From an uncultured Cytophagales bacterium (GTDB taxonomy: Bacteria > Bacteroidota > Bacteroidia > Cytophagales > Cyclobacteriaceae), in assembly GCA_913057175.1 (NCBI GenBank), contig CAJXNP010000012.1:1-64000 (forward strand): 64,000 bases of DNA. Direction: 5' to 3'. Below the pieces are notes generated by a model, which was given only the letters and a program-made list of their open reading frames with translations, did not search any database and was not told the origin of the DNA. Positions 9,079 to 19,760 of the stretch are shown one piece after another; within the stretch, counting starts at the first letter, position 1, and each line of letters starts with the position of its first letter. Both the position numbers and the translations under genes were made by a program.

Positions 9079-9501
9079 TTATTCGCCAAAATATTCGGCA
9101 TAGTTGTTCTGGGTTTCTTTCAGCTTAATGCAATGCAATTGTACTTTATCACTCGTTAATGTCGAAATTTTTGGCGATAAAATTTTCCAAAACTCGACTA
9201 CCAGTGTTTCACAACTTGCCATTTTGCCCTTCAAAAAATCAACATCGAGGTTTAAATTTTTATGATCAACTTTTTCGAGGATCTCCTCTTTGATCAGTTT
9301 ATTCAACTCCTTAAAATTCATTACAAAACCCGTATCAGGATCAGGCGCTCCCTTCACCGTAACAGTCATATCAAAATTATGTCCATGCCAGTTTTCATTG
9401 GCGCACGGACCAAAGACCTCTTTGTTTTTCTCTTCGCTCCACGCAGGATTATATAATTTATGAGCAGCACAAAAATGGCTGTCTCTGCTTATGTAAACCA
9501 T
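9079..9501 (-). CDS. queD: 6-carboxytetrahydropterin synthase (QueD/PTPS family)
   Basis: This T-fold enzyme of 140 residues converts dihydroneopterin triphosphate to 6-carboxy-tetrahydropterin in queuosine (7-deazaguanine) synthesis. The zinc ligands are His14 (in FCAAHKLYNP) and His39 and His41 (in ENWHGHNFD), and the catalytic Cys33 lies in FGPCANENWHGH. The single catalytic cysteine and the short length favour QueD over mammalian-type PTPS. No other queuosine gene is in the window. A TATCTTTG -7 box lies 20 bases before the start. Confidence 0.9.
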   Translation of the reverse strand: MVYISRDSHFCAAHKLYNPAWSEEKNKEVFGPCANENWHGHNFDMTVTVKGAPDPDTGFVMNFKELNKLIKEEILEKVDHKNLNLDVDFLKGKMASCETLVVEFWKILSPKISTLTSDKVQLHCIKLKETQNNYAEYFGE

Positions 9502-9520
9502 ACTTCTATCATTTGCGCCG

Positions 9521-9528
9521 CAAAGATA
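9521..9528 (-). promoter_or_regulatory. Likely -7 element of queD-lpxB
   Basis: TATCTTTG on the minus strand fits TAnnTTTG and lies 20 bases upstream of the queD start. No TTG is found at 18-20 bases further upstream, so this is a partial match. Confidence 0.5.
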
Positions 9529-9622
9529 ATAAGAATATGAACCAGAAATAATTTATTGCCAGTGAAACACGAAATTCACTTCCCAAAATTTATAAATAAT
9601 GTAAATTGCCAATAAAAAGAAT

Positions 9623-10588
9623 ATGATCATAGTGACAGGCGCTGCTGGCTTTATTGGAAGCTGCCTCGTGAAAAAGTTGAATGAAGAAAATTTTAATAAT
9701 ATTGTTGCCGTTGATGATTTTTCGAATGAGCTGAAAAATAAGAATCTTGAAGGCAAAAGACTTTATAAAAGAGTTGAAAGAAAAGATTTCATTCAATGGA
9801 TAGATGAAAATCAAAAAGAAATTGAGTTTATTTTTCATCTGGGAGCCAGGACTGATACGACGGAATTTGACAAAAAATTGCTTTGGGAGCTGAATACTGA
9901 TTATTCTAAATCAGTGTGGAACAAATGTGTGGAATTCCAGATCCCACTTGTTTATGCATCATCCGCCGCTACTTATGGTGCAGGAGAATTAGGATACAAT
10001 GACGATCATGATACCATTCCGGAACTAAAACCTCTCAATGCCTACGGTGAATCCAAAAATGAATTTGACAAGTGGGTCCTTCACCAAAATGAAAAGCCCT
10101 TCTTCTGGGCTGGACTAAAATTTTTTAATGTTTACGGTCCGAACGAATACCACAAATCAAGGATGGCATCGGTTATCTGGCATTCATATCATCAGATAAA
10201 GTCGACAGAACAAATGAAATTATTCCGGTCTCATCGGGAAGATATCAGGGATGGGGAACAGCAAAGGGATTTCATCTTTGTGAAGGATGTTACGGAAGTA
10301 TGTTATTTCCTGATGAGAAGCAGGAACAATTCGGGAATTTACAATCTGGGAAGCGGAAAAGCCCGTACTTTTCTCGACCTTACCAAAGCTGTTTTTAGAG
10401 CAATGGATAAACGTGAAAACATAGTCTTTGTTGATACACCAGCTGATATTCGGGACAAATATCAATATTTTACAGAAGCTAATATGCAAAAATTAAAAGG
10501 TATTGGATATTCAGTTCCCTTCACTGATTTGGAAAGCGGTGTGGAGGATTATGTGAAAAATTATCTTTTAGTAAACGAATACTATTAG
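9623..10588 (+). CDS. hldD: ADP-L-glycero-D-manno-heptose 6-epimerase
   Basis: This extended short-chain dehydrogenase inverts C6 of ADP-D-glycero-D-manno-heptose to make the LPS core precursor. The Rossmann motif GAAGFIG (6-12) opens the protein, the serine region YASSAATYG lies near 111-119, and the YxxxK catalytic pair is Tyr141/Lys145 in YGESK. FFNVYGPNEYHKSRMASV and the late FRSHREDIRDGEQQRDFIFVKD are typical of the HldD/RfaD branch rather than UDP-sugar epimerases. Length 321 is normal. It starts 121 bases from the divergent queD and has the plus strand to itself. Confidence 0.92.
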   Translation: MIIVTGAAGFIGSCLVKKLNEENFNNIVAVDDFSNELKNKNLEGKRLYKRVERKDFIQWIDENQKEIEFIFHLGARTDTTEFDKKLLWELNTDYSKSVWNKCVEFQIPLVYASSAATYGAGELGYNDDHDTIPELKPLNAYGESKNEFDKWVLHQNEKPFFWAGLKFFNVYGPNEYHKSRMASVIWHSYHQIKSTEQMKLFRSHREDIRDGEQQRDFIFVKDVTEVCYFLMRSRNNSGIYNLGSGKARTFLDLTKAVFRAMDKRENIVFVDTPADIRDKYQYFTEANMQKLKGIGYSVPFTDLESGVEDYVKNYLLVNEYY

Positions 10589-10714
10589 ATTTTACAATTT
10601 AATTACCCATTGTAATGGATAAATTATCTGACAATTTCATTAATTCGATTTTAAACATTTGTTTTTGTAAATTGTCTTTAAGATATTACTAAACGCTTTA
10701 GATCTAAAAATGTA

Positions 10715-11908
10715 ATGAAAGGCTTAGAAGGGATAGTTTATAAATTTTTCACACTAATTTTTTTAGTGCTATTATTTTTTGGCTGTGATGAAGAAACACT
10801 CCAAACAGGAAATGATGGAACAATCCGTCCCCTGACACCCGAAGAAGAGTTTTTCGTCAAATCTTCTAACCAATTTGCCTTCTCACTTTTACATGACAAC
10901 AAAACCTCAGGTGAAAATATAAGTATTTCCCCATTGAGTGTTGGCGCTGCGATTGGTATCATCAGTAACACAGTTTCTGATAATGATTTTTCAGACTTTA
11001 GAAAACAGGTCGGGCTACCAGATCTCCCAAGGATTGAATTTAACAAGGCATACTACGAGGTTAGCAACATGCTGCCATTAATGGATGAAAATATTCATCT
11101 CAATTTTTATAATTCTCTCTGGACCAACTACAGTGTATCTGATCACAATGACTTTTACACACAGGTGCTTGCTTACTATAAAACGGATATTCAGGAGATC
11201 TATCCTGGCAAATCATTCGACCAAAAACATATTAATAAATGGTCTGAGGTGAATTCAAAATCTCTGTTTAAGAGCATTCAAAAATTTAATTATCTTTCTG
11301 ATTTTCAGATAATTAATCTTGGAATATTTGAGGCCTCTTTTCTTGAAAATAGAAAGACACAATTAGTTCAAACTGAATTTGTTGACCTAAATGGAAATGA
11401 ATCCACAGTAAAAATGAACTACATTCCATCAATGAAAGTCGGTTTTGAAAAAGTAAATGGAGTGAACCATCTTCAACTACCCATCAGCAATGAAAGCTTC
11501 ACCCTTGAAATCATCATGCCGGAACAGATGGATATTGCCGATCCAATTTTATACAATACTGAACATCTTAACCTGGTGGAGACTGGATTAGTTTTACCCG
11601 ATATCAAAAGCACATTTGAATTAAAATTAAATGAGTACTTTGATCGCCATATGATCAATCAGCACTTAAGTAAAGGGTTGACAGACAATCTGGATATTCA
11701 AAGCAGCAGCCTGAGCGATTATTCTTATATCAATAAAACTCTTGTTCAGATCACAGGACAAAATCAGCAAAACACTCCAGCATTGTTATTAGAAAAAATA
11801 GATGATACCGAAGATTTGATCGTTATCAACCGACCATTTTATTTCTTCGTGAAGGAAAAAAATTCTGACCTTATATTGTTCGAAGGAGTCTACGCCAGTC
11901 CGAAATAA
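10715..11908 (+). CDS. Serpin-family lipoprotein
   Basis: The 397-residue protein begins with a lipoprotein signal peptide: a hydrophobic stretch (11-22) then the lipobox LFFG-Cys24, followed by acidic residues that in Bacteroidota can favour surface export. The rest has the serpin fold: NISISPLSVGAAIG (the SPLS motif of helix B), NSLWTNYSV, the shutter-like strands, and the C-terminal signature INRPFYFFVKEKNSDLILFEG. In serpins the reactive-centre loop lies just before this signature. Here the segment after KTLVQITG reads QNQQNTPALLLEKIDD and lacks the small-residue hinge (EGTEAAAAT in inhibitory serpins). It may therefore be a non-inhibitory or very divergent serpin. It sits alone between hldD and the leuA leader. 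Confidence 0.85.
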   Translation: MKGLEGIVYKFFTLIFLVLLFFGCDEETLQTGNDGTIRPLTPEEEFFVKSSNQFAFSLLHDNKTSGENISISPLSVGAAIGIISNTVSDNDFSDFRKQVGLPDLPRIEFNKAYYEVSNMLPLMDENIHLNFYNSLWTNYSVSDHNDFYTQVLAYYKTDIQEIYPGKSFDQKHINKWSEVNSKSLFKSIQKFNYLSDFQIINLGIFEASFLENRKTQLVQTEFVDLNGNESTVKMNYIPSMKVGFEKVNGVNHLQLPISNESFTLEIIMPEQMDIADPILYNTEHLNLVETGLVLPDIKSTFELKLNEYFDRHMINQHLSKGLTDNLDIQSSSLSDYSYINKTLVQITGQNQQNTPALLLEKIDDTEDLIVINRPFYFFVKEKNSDLILFEGVYASPK

Positions 11909-11955
11909 AATCTTTGAATTATTCAATTTTCGATTTTAAATATTTCAAAAAATAC

Positions 11956-11986
11956 TTGTTTTGGAAGATATAATTATAAATTTTTG
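11956..11986 (+). promoter_or_regulatory. Possible promoter of leuA leader
   Basis: TTG at 11956-11958, a 20-base spacer and AATTTTTG at 11979-11986, which differs from TAnnTTTG only in the first base. Transcription would start near 11,993, about 15 bases before the leader peptide. The placement fits an attenuator leader but the -7 box is imperfect. Confidence 0.4.
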
Positions 11987-12007
11987 TTAAAGAACAAACA
12001 GAAATTT

Positions 12008-12076
12008 ATGAATAACCCCTTAGCATATCTTTCTCTGTTTAAATACAGTTTCCTTTTGAAAGAAAGGAACAGCTAA
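12008..12076 (+). CDS. Leucine-rich leader peptide of leuA
   Basis: A 22-codon open frame starts at ATG 12008 and ends at TAA 12074-12076. It has five leucine codons (TTA at codon 5, CTT at 8, CTG at 10, CTT at 16, TTG at 17). It would act by ribosome position, not by its product. Three RNA pairings follow from its sequence: CCCCTTAGC (12016-12024, codons 3-6) with GCTAAG-TT-GGG (12072-12082); GTTGGG (12077-12082, right after the stop) with CCCAAC (12105-12110); and the terminator stem 12098-12123. A ribosome stalled at the early leucine codons would cover the first element and free GTTGGG for the antiterminator, whereas a ribosome finishing at the stop would cover GTTGGG and allow termination. 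Confidence 0.7.
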   Translation: MNNPLAYLSLFKYSFLLKERNS

Positions 12077-12097
12077 GTTGGGTTTAGAATATTAGCG

Positions 12098-12131
12098 AGC
12101 CATTCCCAACCAGGAGGATGGCTTTTTTTTT
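12098..12131 (+). terminator. Attenuator terminator upstream of leuA
   Basis: AGCCAT (12098-12103) pairs with ATGGCT (12118-12123), extended by CC (12105-12106) with GG (12116-12117) past a bulged T, and is followed by nine Ts (12123-12131). It lies 24 bases before the leuA start and inside the same transcript, so it can only act conditionally. The CCCAAC in its loop is the partner of GTTGGG at 12077-12082, which makes the two structures mutually exclusive. Confidence 0.75.
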
Positions 12132-12155
12132 AAGTTTAGTTCAAAAGTTTTCGCT

Positions 12156-13313
12156 ATGGATAAGGTATATATTTTTGATACGACATTGAGGGATGGGGAG
12201 CAAGTCCCAGGCTGTCAGCTAAATACTGAGGAAAAAATTGAAATCGCCAAGGCTCTTGAAGCTCTTGGAGTTGACATCATTGAAGCAGGTTTTCCGATTA
12301 GCAGCCCTGGTGATTATAAATCCGTGATCGAAATATCCAAAGCTGTCTCTGAACCAGTGATTTGCGGACTGACAAGGGCAAAAGAAAAAGATATTGAGGT
12401 AGCTGCTGACGCTTTGAGGTTTGCCAAAAGAAAAAGAATTCACACGGGTATCGGTGTCTCAGATTTACATGTTCTCACAAAACTGAGGTCCACCCATGAC
12501 AAAGTTTTACAGCAAGGAGTTGATGCAGTAAAGTACGCGAAGAAATATGTTGAAGATGTCGAATTTTACGCTGAAGATGCGGGAAGAGCGGACTTGAATT
12601 ATCTTGTTAGAGTTATCGAAGCCGTAATAGACGCTGGTGCGACCGTCATCAATATTCCTGATACAACCGGCTATAATTTACCCTGGATCTTTGGAGAGAA
12701 GATCAAAAGCATCATGGAAAATGTAAAAAATGTGCACAAGGCCATCATAAGTGTTCATTGTCACAATGACCTTGGGTTGGCAACTGCAAATACCATTTCA
12801 GGAATAGCAAACGGGGCCAGGCAGGCTGAGGTCACCCTGAACGGCGTCGGTGAACGGGCTGGTAATACTTCATTAGAGGAAACAGTCATGATCCTGAAAT
12901 GCCATAAGCATCTTGGGGTCGACACAAATGTCAATACAAAATTGCTCAAACCAACCAGTGAATTGGTTTCTTCTATGATGAGAATGCCCGTCCAAGCCAA
13001 CAAAGCTATTGTTGGTAAGAATGCTTTTGCCCACTCATCCGGAATTCACCAGGACGGCTTTTTGAAAAACAGAGATAATTATGAAGTGATCAAACCGGAA
13101 GATGTAGGAGTGGAGAGATCTGATATCATACTTACTGCTAGGAGTGGTCGCCATGCATTGAAATATCGATTAGAAAGCATTGGGTTTAAAATTGATGATC
13201 CGGAAAAACTGTCAAGATTGTATGATAAATTTTTAGATATGGCCGACCGAAAAAAGCAAATCGAAGATGCAGACCTTCGAATCCTGATGAAATCTGAAAT
13301 GGTGAAAAAATAG
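12156..13313 (+). CDS. leuA: 2-isopropylmalate synthase, short form without regulatory domain
   Basis: LeuA condenses acetyl-CoA with 2-oxoisovalerate, the first committed step of leucine synthesis. The TIM-barrel catalytic domain is complete: [14 protein letters not shown] at the start, [26 protein letters not shown] (metal-binding HxH) and [23 protein letters not shown]-like [12 protein letters not shown] marks the first subdomain after the barrel. The protein ends at 385 residues, about 120 short of classical LeuA, because the C-terminal LeuA dimerisation domain that binds leucine for feedback inhibition is absent. No downstream frame continues it, so this is not a frameshift. GFPISSPGD and GERAGN favour isopropylmalate over homocitrate or citramalate synthase, but a homocitrate-type function is not excluded. 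The other leu genes are not in the window. Confidence 0.85.
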   Translation: MDKVYIFDTTLRDGEQVPGCQLNTEEKIEIAKALEALGVDIIEAGFPISSPGDYKSVIEISKAVSEPVICGLTRAKEKDIEVAADALRFAKRKRIHTGIGVSDLHVLTKLRSTHDKVLQQGVDAVKYAKKYVEDVEFYAEDAGRADLNYLVRVIEAVIDAGATVINIPDTTGYNLPWIFGEKIKSIMENVKNVHKAIISVHCHNDLGLATANTISGIANGARQAEVTLNGVGERAGNTSLEETVMILKCHKHLGVDTNVNTKLLKPTSELVSSMMRMPVQANKAIVGKNAFAHSSGIHQDGFLKNRDNYEVIKPEDVGVERSDIILTARSGRHALKYRLESIGFKIDDPEKLSRLYDKFLDMADRKKQIEDADLRILMKSEMVKK

Positions 13314-13327
13314 GAAGGTTTATTTCC

Positions 13328-13347
13328 AAAGGCTTTATTCCTTTTTT
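13328..13347 (+). terminator. Weak possible terminator after leuA
   Basis: AAAGG (13328-13332) and CCTTT (13340-13344) flank a 7-base loop and run into a T-stretch ending at 13347. The stem is only 5 bp, so it may be inefficient. The remaining gap to nnr (13348-13513) is AT-rich; it contains a palindromic AAGATCTT region near 13,400, and I see no gene in it. Confidence 0.35.
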
Positions 13348-13513
13348 CGAAATACTTCTCAGAGTTATGGACATTTCAAAATCAATCTTTTGAGAAGATC
13401 TTAAGAAGATCTATTCACTTTTTGGAGAAAAATTTGATTTCACTTAATAATTGTTTAAGTCTTCACTATTTTTCAATATTAAATTCTCCTTATTTAATTG
13501 AACCACTACCAAG

Positions 13514-15016
13514 ATGAAAATTTTTTCATCCAAACAAATACGCAAAGCAGATCAATTTACCATAGAAAACGAGCCAATAGAATCCATTAGATTAATGGAA
13601 CGGGCGTCTTTGGCATTCGCAGAATGGTTTTGTCGCTATTATCCAAAAAAGGGCAGAGTTTTTATTTTTTGCGGAACGGGAAATAATGGTGGAGATGGTA
13701 TGGCGGTTAGTCGCATACTTTTATCAAGAGGGTGGAATGTGCATGTCTACATAGTAAATCCGGATTCGAAACAATCAAAGGATTTCACTATGAACTACCT
13801 TGCATTGAAGGAGGTTTACGAAATCAATTCCATCAAATCTAAAGAAGACATTGAAATAGAATTTAAGGAAAGCGATAAGATTATTGATGCTATTTTCGGA
13901 TCGGGATTATCGAGAAAGATAACAGGATTATATGGGCAAGTTATCCAAATGATCAATCATTCAGACGCTGAGATCATTTCAATCGATATTCCAAGTGGTC
14001 TGTATTCAGATAAGTCCAGCACCTCCAAAAACATTGTTCATGCAGACCAAACAATCTCCTTTCAATTTCCAAAACTGGCATTTCTTTTGCCTGAAAATGG
14101 CAAGTATGTTAAGAAATTTAATGTCGTTTCAATAGGTCTGCATGAAGGCTTTATTGAAAAGGAGCAAACTAAATACTTTTTGACAGATAAAAAGCGATTC
14201 AAAGACCTATTCAAGAATCGAGACAAATACAGTTATAAAAATCAATACGGCCATGCCTTGATAATAAGTGGAAGTTATGGAAAGATGGGCGCTGCTATGT
14301 TATCATCGAAAGCTTGCCTGCGTTCCGGTATCGGATTGCTTACAACACATGTCCCTCAATGCGGATACGAAATCATGCAATCAACACTTCCAGAAGCCAT
14401 GATATCTATTGATGCTTCGACACGGTTTATTGAAAATCTTCCTGAAATGGACAAATATAATGCTGTAGGAATTGGTCCTGGCATTGACACCCAGGTTTAT
14501 ACAGCAGATGTTATCGATGCTCTTTTTACTAATTTCCAACACCCAATTGTAATTGACGCTGACGGGATCAATCTTATTGCCAGGCATTCTGATTTGATTG
14601 AAAAGATCCCTGAAAATTCTATTTTAACTCCCCATCCTGGAGAATTTAAAAGATTGGTTGGAGACTGGAAAGATGATTTTGACAGACTAGCTTTGCAGGA
14701 AAAATGGTCTAAGGAACATAAAGTAATTATCGTATTAAAAGGAGCTCATTCTTCAATAAGTCTGCCAGATGGAAGAGTCTTTTTTAACTCTACAGGAAAT
14801 CCGGGAATGGCTACGGCCGGGTCCGGAGATGTATTGACAGGAATTATCACGTCCTTTTTAGGACAGGGATTCACTCCTGAAGATGCTGCCATCGCCGGGG
14901 TGTTTATCCATGGAATTGCAGGTGATATTGCTAAGGAAAAATTAAATGAGACCAGTATGATCGCCGGAGATATCATTGACAATATCCCTGATGCCATCAA
15001 TCATCTCATTCAATAA
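13514..15016 (+). CDS. nnr: Bifunctional NAD(P)H-hydrate epimerase / dehydratase
   Basis: This 500-residue fusion repairs hydrated NAD(P)H. The N-terminal YjeF_N (NAXE) domain, about residues 1-215, epimerises R- and S-NAD(P)HX and carries GTGNNGGDGMAVSR (54-67). The C-terminal ribokinase-like YjeF_C (NAXD) domain, from about residue 225, is the ADP-dependent dehydratase, with SGSYGKMGAA, the TPHPGEFKRL motif and the nucleotide site NPGMATAGSGDVLTGI. It stands alone on the plus strand and its last 7 bases overlap the end of the convergent rarA. Confidence 0.95.
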   Translation: MKIFSSKQIRKADQFTIENEPIESIRLMERASLAFAEWFCRYYPKKGRVFIFCGTGNNGGDGMAVSRILLSRGWNVHVYIVNPDSKQSKDFTMNYLALKEVYEINSIKSKEDIEIEFKESDKIIDAIFGSGLSRKITGLYGQVIQMINHSDAEIISIDIPSGLYSDKSSTSKNIVHADQTISFQFPKLAFLLPENGKYVKKFNVVSIGLHEGFIEKEQTKYFLTDKKRFKDLFKNRDKYSYKNQYGHALIISGSYGKMGAAMLSSKACLRSGIGLLTTHVPQCGYEIMQSTLPEAMISIDASTRFIENLPEMDKYNAVGIGPGIDTQVYTADVIDALFTNFQHPIVIDADGINLIARHSDLIEKIPENSILTPHPGEFKRLVGDWKDDFDRLALQEKWSKEHKVIIVLKGAHSSISLPDGRVFFNSTGNPGMATAGSGDVLTGIITSFLGQGFTPEDAAIAGVFIHGIAGDIAKEKLNETSMIAGDIIDNIPDAINHLIQ

Positions 15017-16278
15017 TTGTATTTATTTTTCCACCAGCTTTTTAATCTCTTTTTCATCTCCTCTTCCCTTGCATTATTTCCCGGCTCAAAAAATTTTGTA
15101 CCCCTTAGCTCATCAGGTAAGTATTCCTGTTCTTCAAAATTCCCGGAATAGCTGTGCGAATATTTGTATCCCGAACCATAGCCTATGTCCTTCATCAAGC
15201 CGGTTGGTGCATTTCGGATATGCAATGGGACAGATAGATCTCCTGTTTCTCTAACTTTCTTTTGTGCCTGATTGATTGCTTCATAGCTGGCATTGCTTTT
15301 CGGAGAACTGGCTAAATAAACTACACACTGTGATAGAATGATCCTCGCTTCCGGATAACCAATTACGTTTACTGCCTGGAAACAATTATTGGCTATGACT
15401 AAGGCTGTAGGGTTTGCATTTCCTATATCCTCAGAAGCGAGAATCAGCATTCTACGAGCAATAAATTTCAAATCTTCTCCTCCTTCTATCATCCTCGCCA
15501 ACCAATAAACCGCAGCATTTGGGTCGCTGCCTCTAATAGATTTGATAAATGCTGAAATAATATCATAATGCTGCTCACCTGCTTTATCATAAATCGCAAT
15601 TTTCTGTTGGGCGATTTTTGTCACAACGTCATCCTTGATTTCAATGAGGTCATTTTCTCTTAGTGCCTCAACAACCAGCTCTGTTAATGTCAGAATTTTT
15701 CGAGCATCACCTCCCGATAATTGCAATAATGCTTTGTCTTCCAAAACCCTGATTTCTTTTTTGTTGATCTCAAAATCTTTTATCAACGCATTATTTACAA
15801 TCTTTAAAAGATCATCTTTTCCAAGAGGTTTTAAAATATAGACCTGACAACGTGACAATAATGCTGAATTAACTTCAAAGGAGGGGTTTTCTGTTGTGGC
15901 CCCAATTAAAGTGATAACTCCCTTTTCTACAGCTCCCAATAATGCATCCTGCTGGGATTTATTAAATCGATGGATCTCATCAATAAACAAGATGACATGA
16001 CCGGTTCTCCTGGCCTTGTCAATTACTTCTCTAACATCTTTTACTCCGGAGCTTATCGCACTAAGCGTATAAAATGGCTTCTTGATCTGATTAGCAATAA
16101 TATTGGCTAAGGTTGTTTTCCCCACTCCTGGAGGACCCCATAAAATCATGGAAGGTATTTTACCATGCTCAATTGACTTTCTTAGAATGCTATCTTTTCC
16201 AACCAGGTGATCCTGACCAATCAGGTCATCTAAAGCAGCAGGTCGAACACGTTCAGCTAATGGAGTTTGATGGATCAT
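15010..16278 (-). CDS. rarA: Replication-associated recombination protein A (RarA/MgsA, AAA+ ATPase)
   Basis: RarA is the clamp-loader-like AAA+ ATPase (WRNIP1/Mgs1 family) that acts at stalled replication forks. Length 422 is typical. Walker A is GPPGVGKT (48-55), Walker B is [18 protein letters not shown] (about 96-113) and the sensor-1 region is [14 protein letters not shown]. The C-terminal half holds the family's RarA tetramerisation region ([34 protein letters not shown]). It is separated from the upstream eno by a strong bidirectional terminator, so it needs its own promoter; a TATGTTTG -7 box lies 27 bases upstream. Confidence 0.94.
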   Translation of the reverse strand: MIHQTPLAERVRPAALDDLIGQDHLVGKDSILRKSIEHGKIPSMILWGPPGVGKTTLANIIANQIKKPFYTLSAISSGVKDVREVIDKARRTGHVILFIDEIHRFNKSQQDALLGAVEKGVITLIGATTENPSFEVNSALLSRCQVYILKPLGKDDLLKIVNNALIKDFEINKKEIRVLEDKALLQLSGGDARKILTLTELVVEALRENDLIEIKDDVVTKIAQQKIAIYDKAGEQHYDIISAFIKSIRGSDPNAAVYWLARMIEGGEDLKFIARRMLILASEDIGNANPTALVIANNCFQAVNVIGYPEARIILSQCVVYLASSPKSNASYEAINQAQKKVRETGDLSVPLHIRNAPTGLMKDIGYGSGYKYSHSYSGNFEEQEYLPDELRGTKFFEPGNNAREEEMKKRLKSWWKNKYNY

Positions 16279-16304
16279 TTACGGATAAATTTATAAAGTT
16301 TTAT

Positions 16305-16312
16305 CAAACATA
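16305..16312 (-). promoter_or_regulatory. Possible -7 element of rarA
   Basis: TATGTTTG on the minus strand fits TAnnTTTG, 27 bases before the rarA start. No clear TTG occurs at the -33 position. It is the only candidate between the eno terminator and rarA. Confidence 0.35.
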
Positions 16313-16414
16313 AGGAACATAGAAATGAGCATATAAATTTTTATTACAGGTACAAACAACTTTTTTTGATCAAATAATGTTATATTAATTAAGTCATCTG
16401 TCTGATCAATGCAT

Positions 16415-16448
16415 AAAAAAGGCCATTCTATGAAGAATGGCCTTTTTT
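16415..16448 (-). terminator. Strong intrinsic terminator after eno (bidirectional)
   Basis: GGCCATTC (16421-16428) and GAATGGCC (16435-16442) form a perfect 8-bp stem with a 6-base loop, flanked by six As and six Ts that extend the stem and supply a U-tract on either strand. It terminates the carA-eno transcript. The rest of the 190-base gap to rarA shows no gene. Confidence 0.88.
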
Positions 16449-16468
16449 ATTGGTTATAATCTCAAATT

Positions 16469-18864
<2,396 letters not shown>

Positions 18865-18886
18865 AGTTTTCTGTATAAATGTTCGA

Positions 18887-18894
18887 CAAAATTA
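18887..18894 (-). promoter_or_regulatory. Possible -7 element of carA-eno
   Basis: TAATTTTG on the minus strand fits TAnnTTTG and ends 23 bases before the carA start. No TTG is seen at the expected -33 distance. Confidence 0.4.
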
Positions 18895-18954
18895 AGATTT
18901 AATACCAAACTTTTTAATGATTCTAAGCATATAATAAATCAATTTTTTAATAGC

Positions 18955-18995
18955 AAAAAAATAGGGATTAAACTAACGTCTAATCCCTATTTTTT
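18955..18995 (-). terminator. Terminator at the end of the ribosomal super-cluster
   Basis: AAAAAATAGGGATTA (18955-18969 region) pairs with TAATCCCTATTTTTT (18981-18995) around a 10-base loop. The A/T flanks give U-tracts in both directions. It closes the long minus-strand transcript after rplQ and separates it from carA. Confidence 0.88.
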
Positions 18996-19014
18996 ATCCT
19001 CAGATTTGAAAACT

Positions 19015-19755
19015 CTACTTTTTCTCCTCTGTATCTTCATCGTCTTTTTCTTCTTTTTTTGGTTCTTCAGAAGCTTCTTCTTCCGTCTCAGACTTTTTAG
19101 CTTCTACTTTTTCTACCTTTTCATCTTCGGTAGTTTGTTCAACTTTAGCTTCCACGCTTTCTTCAGCTATTTCAACCTCTTTCGCTTCAGCTTTAGGTGT
19201 AGCTTCTTTTTCAGCAACTTCTTCCTTAGCCTCTTGTTTTGGCTCTTCAACTACAACATCATCAGATTCCTTTTTCTGGTTTGTTGCTTTTTGTTTAACA
19301 GCATCAGTTTCGCCTGTTGCTGAAGAAGATTTTTTACCTCCCCTTCTTCTTGTTTTCTTCTTGGCTGTTTCACCAACGCTATCAGCCAATAGCAGTTCAT
19401 TATAGTCTACCAACTCAATGATACACATTTCAGCATTGTCTCCCAGTCTGCTGCCAGTTTTGATAATACGAGTGTATCCACCTGGTCTTGTAGCTATTTT
19501 CTCTGCAACTTCATCGAATAGTACTCTGACAGAATCTTTATTTTGGAGATACGAAAATACAGTTCTTCTTGAATGAGTTGTATCGTCCTTAGATTTTGTA
19601 AGAAGCGGTTCTACATATTGCCTCAACGCTTTTGCTTTAGCAACCGTAGTTGAAATCCTTTTATGTAGAATCAGGGAAGACGCCATGTTTGAGAGCATCG
19701 CCTTTCTGTGTGGAGCCGTCCTTCCTAAATGATTAAATCTCTTTCCGTGTCTCAT
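19015..19755 (-). CDS. rplQ: Ribosomal protein bL17 with long charged C-terminal tail
   Basis: The first 115-120 residues are a normal bL17 core ([45 protein letters not shown]). The protein then continues to 246 residues with a tail of about 120. The tail opens with a basic patch ([11 protein letters not shown]) and becomes a low-complexity run rich in Glu, Lys, Ala and Val, ending in acidic repeats ([17 protein letters not shown]). Bacteroidota L17 proteins are often longer than E. coli's 127 residues; this tail is at the long end. It is likely disordered and its role is unknown. It is the last gene of the super-cluster, 5 bases after rpoA. Confidence 0.95.
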   Translation of the reverse strand: MRHGKRFNHLGRTAPHRKAMLSNMASSLILHKRISTTVAKAKALRQYVEPLLTKSKDDTTHSRRTVFSYLQNKDSVRVLFDEVAEKIATRPGGYTRIIKTGSRLGDNAEMCIIELVDYNELLLADSVGETAKKKTRRRGGKKSSSATGETDAVKQKATNQKKESDDVVVEEPKQEAKEEVAEKEATPKAEAKEVEIAEESVEAKVEQTTEDEKVEKVEAKKSETEEEASEEPKKEEKDDEDTEEKK

Positions 19756-19760
19756 CGCTA

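Noticed and set aside
9600-9622. Promoter for hldD
   Set aside because: TAAATTGC near 9,610 is one base short of a proper TAnnTTTG and lacks a TTG at the right distance.
12156-13513. Frameshift or truncation of leuA
   Set aside because: No frame after 13313 encodes a LeuA dimerisation domain, and the sequence after the stop is AT-rich spacer; the short form is natural.
19006-19323. Plus-strand Phe/Ser-rich open frame opposite the rplQ tail
   Set aside because: It is the mirror image of the Glu/Lys-rich coding tail of rplQ and has no membrane-protein logic beyond base composition.
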